Below are positions 63,622-64,000 of a DNA stretch of 64,000 nucleotides, piece by piece. The position numbers and the translations under genes were made by a program. The stretch is from DASQHL01 sp963843685 (lineage in GTDB: Bacteria > Chloroflexota > Dehalococcoidia > DSTF01 > JACRBR01): NCBI GenBank assembly GCA_963843685.1, contig CAWJLO010000008.1, positions 124,001-188,000 of the forward strand, given 5' to 3'. Below the pieces are notes generated by a model. That model was not told the DNA's origin, searched no databases, and was given only the letters and a program-made list of their open reading frames with translations. Numbering within the stretch: the stretch's first letter is position 1; every line of letters begins with the position of its first letter.

Positions 63622-64000
63622 TTGCGCTCGAACCTCTCGCGGACGACGGTGCTTGCCGCGTGCCTTCTGGCGCTGGCGGTGGCGACAAGTCGGTTTGGCT
63701 GCGCCCGGTGATGCCGTTGCTGACCGGGTGATCGGACAGCCTGACTTCACGACGGTGTTCCCAAACAACGGAGGACGTCGCGCGGCCTCCCTATCGGAGC
63801 CGGGCGGCTCCACGGTCGCCGCCACCGGGCGGTTGTGGCTCTCAGACCGAGCCAACGGGCGCGTGCTCGAGTACGACGCACCGCTCACGTCAGGCACAGC
63901 CTCGCGCCTGTTTGGGCAGGCGACGTTCAGCTCCACCCCCACCGTCATGGTCAGCGCGAGCACGCTCAGCACGAATCTCGGCGGTGTCGCCGTCGACAGC
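63622..64000 (+). pseudogene. NHL-repeat exported protein, 3' truncated by the window and frameshifted early
   Basis: A TTG with GGAAGGA eight bases upstream begins a signal peptide (LSRTTVLAACLLALAVATS). The frame stops at TGA 63709-63711, but one extra C in the run at 63704-63706 explains this: without it, FGCAGDAVADRVIGQPDFTT continues into NHL-like text such as ASLSEPGGSTVAATGRLWLS and NGRVLEYDAPLTSG to base 64000. Such repeats form a six-bladed propeller. The rest lies beyond the window. Confidence 0.6.

Overview
The window is a GC-rich (well over 60 percent by eye), densely coded stretch with genes on both strands, frequent 4-base stop/start overlaps and no phage, transposase or CRISPR array that I can see. 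Gene content suggests a free-living aerobic, heterotrophic bacterium of the Chloroflexota, perhaps near Dehalococcoidia. Pointers are three luciferase-like monooxygenases, class III polyhydroxyalkanoate (PHA) synthase, hydrolase-cyclase fusions, a DUF929/VKOR disulfide pair and exported Thr/Pro-rich surface proteins. Some Actinomycetota share parts of this set, so the assignment is inference.

Layout. 1-9 kb: 3' part of a threonine ammonia-lyase, a zinc-ribbon membrane protein, PcrA helicase convergent with a beta-CASP nuclease, a glyoxalase-like protein, a luciferase-like (LLM) oxidoreductase, and a nucleoside hydrolase coupled to an aldo/keto reductase. 9-15.7 kb: glycosyltransferase, deacetylase-like protein (frameshifted), surface protein (frameshifted), then a P450-ferredoxin pair and an AttH/DUF7064-like protein. 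15.9-20.4 kb: tRNA-Arg and tRNA-His around a membrane protein, dUTPase, a beta-lactamase-fold lipoprotein, and an XRE regulator coupled to an IrrE-like partner. 20.6-28.9 kb: LLM oxidoreductase, acyl-CoA dehydrogenase, a toxin/immunity-like pair, SDR, DinB, then a MarR-flanked operon of two ferritin-like proteins, a 2[4Fe-4S] ferredoxin and an LLM protein. 29-32.4 kb: PHA locus (PhaC, PhaE-like, PadR and a divergent phasin). 32.5-38.8 kb: Nudix, retropepsin-like protease, nucleoside phosphorylase, SRPBCC protein, lipase, wax ester synthase/DGAT and an Asp-box lipoprotein. 38.9-45.7 kb: signalling, with a hydrolase-adenylate cyclase fusion, a GAF/PAS/GGDEF/HD-GYP protein, Cys-rich small proteins and a degenerate receiver. 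45.7-56.7 kb: tandem GNAT duplication, thioesterase, serine hydrolase-GNAT fusion, CoA-transferase, cyclase-like SRPBCC protein, alpha-L-fucosidase, a second hydrolase-cyclase fusion, an APH-like kinase and a HAD phosphatase. 56.7-64 kb: envelope genes, with a disulfide-forming pair (DUF929 + VKOR), Lgt, a LysM/M23 peptidase, a large exported protein and the start of an NHL-repeat protein.

Two features cut across the window. First, at least eight single-base indels interrupt otherwise well-conserved proteins, often in C or G runs, so the consensus may carry errors or the strain may have several decaying genes. Second, two gene starts have a strong Shine-Dalgarno but only an ATC codon at the right place. 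Two families of dispersed intergenic repeats recur, and one copy sits inside a coding region. Carbon storage (PHA, wax ester/TAG), CoA-thioester metabolism and cyclic-nucleotide or cyclic-di-GMP signalling are the main physiological themes.
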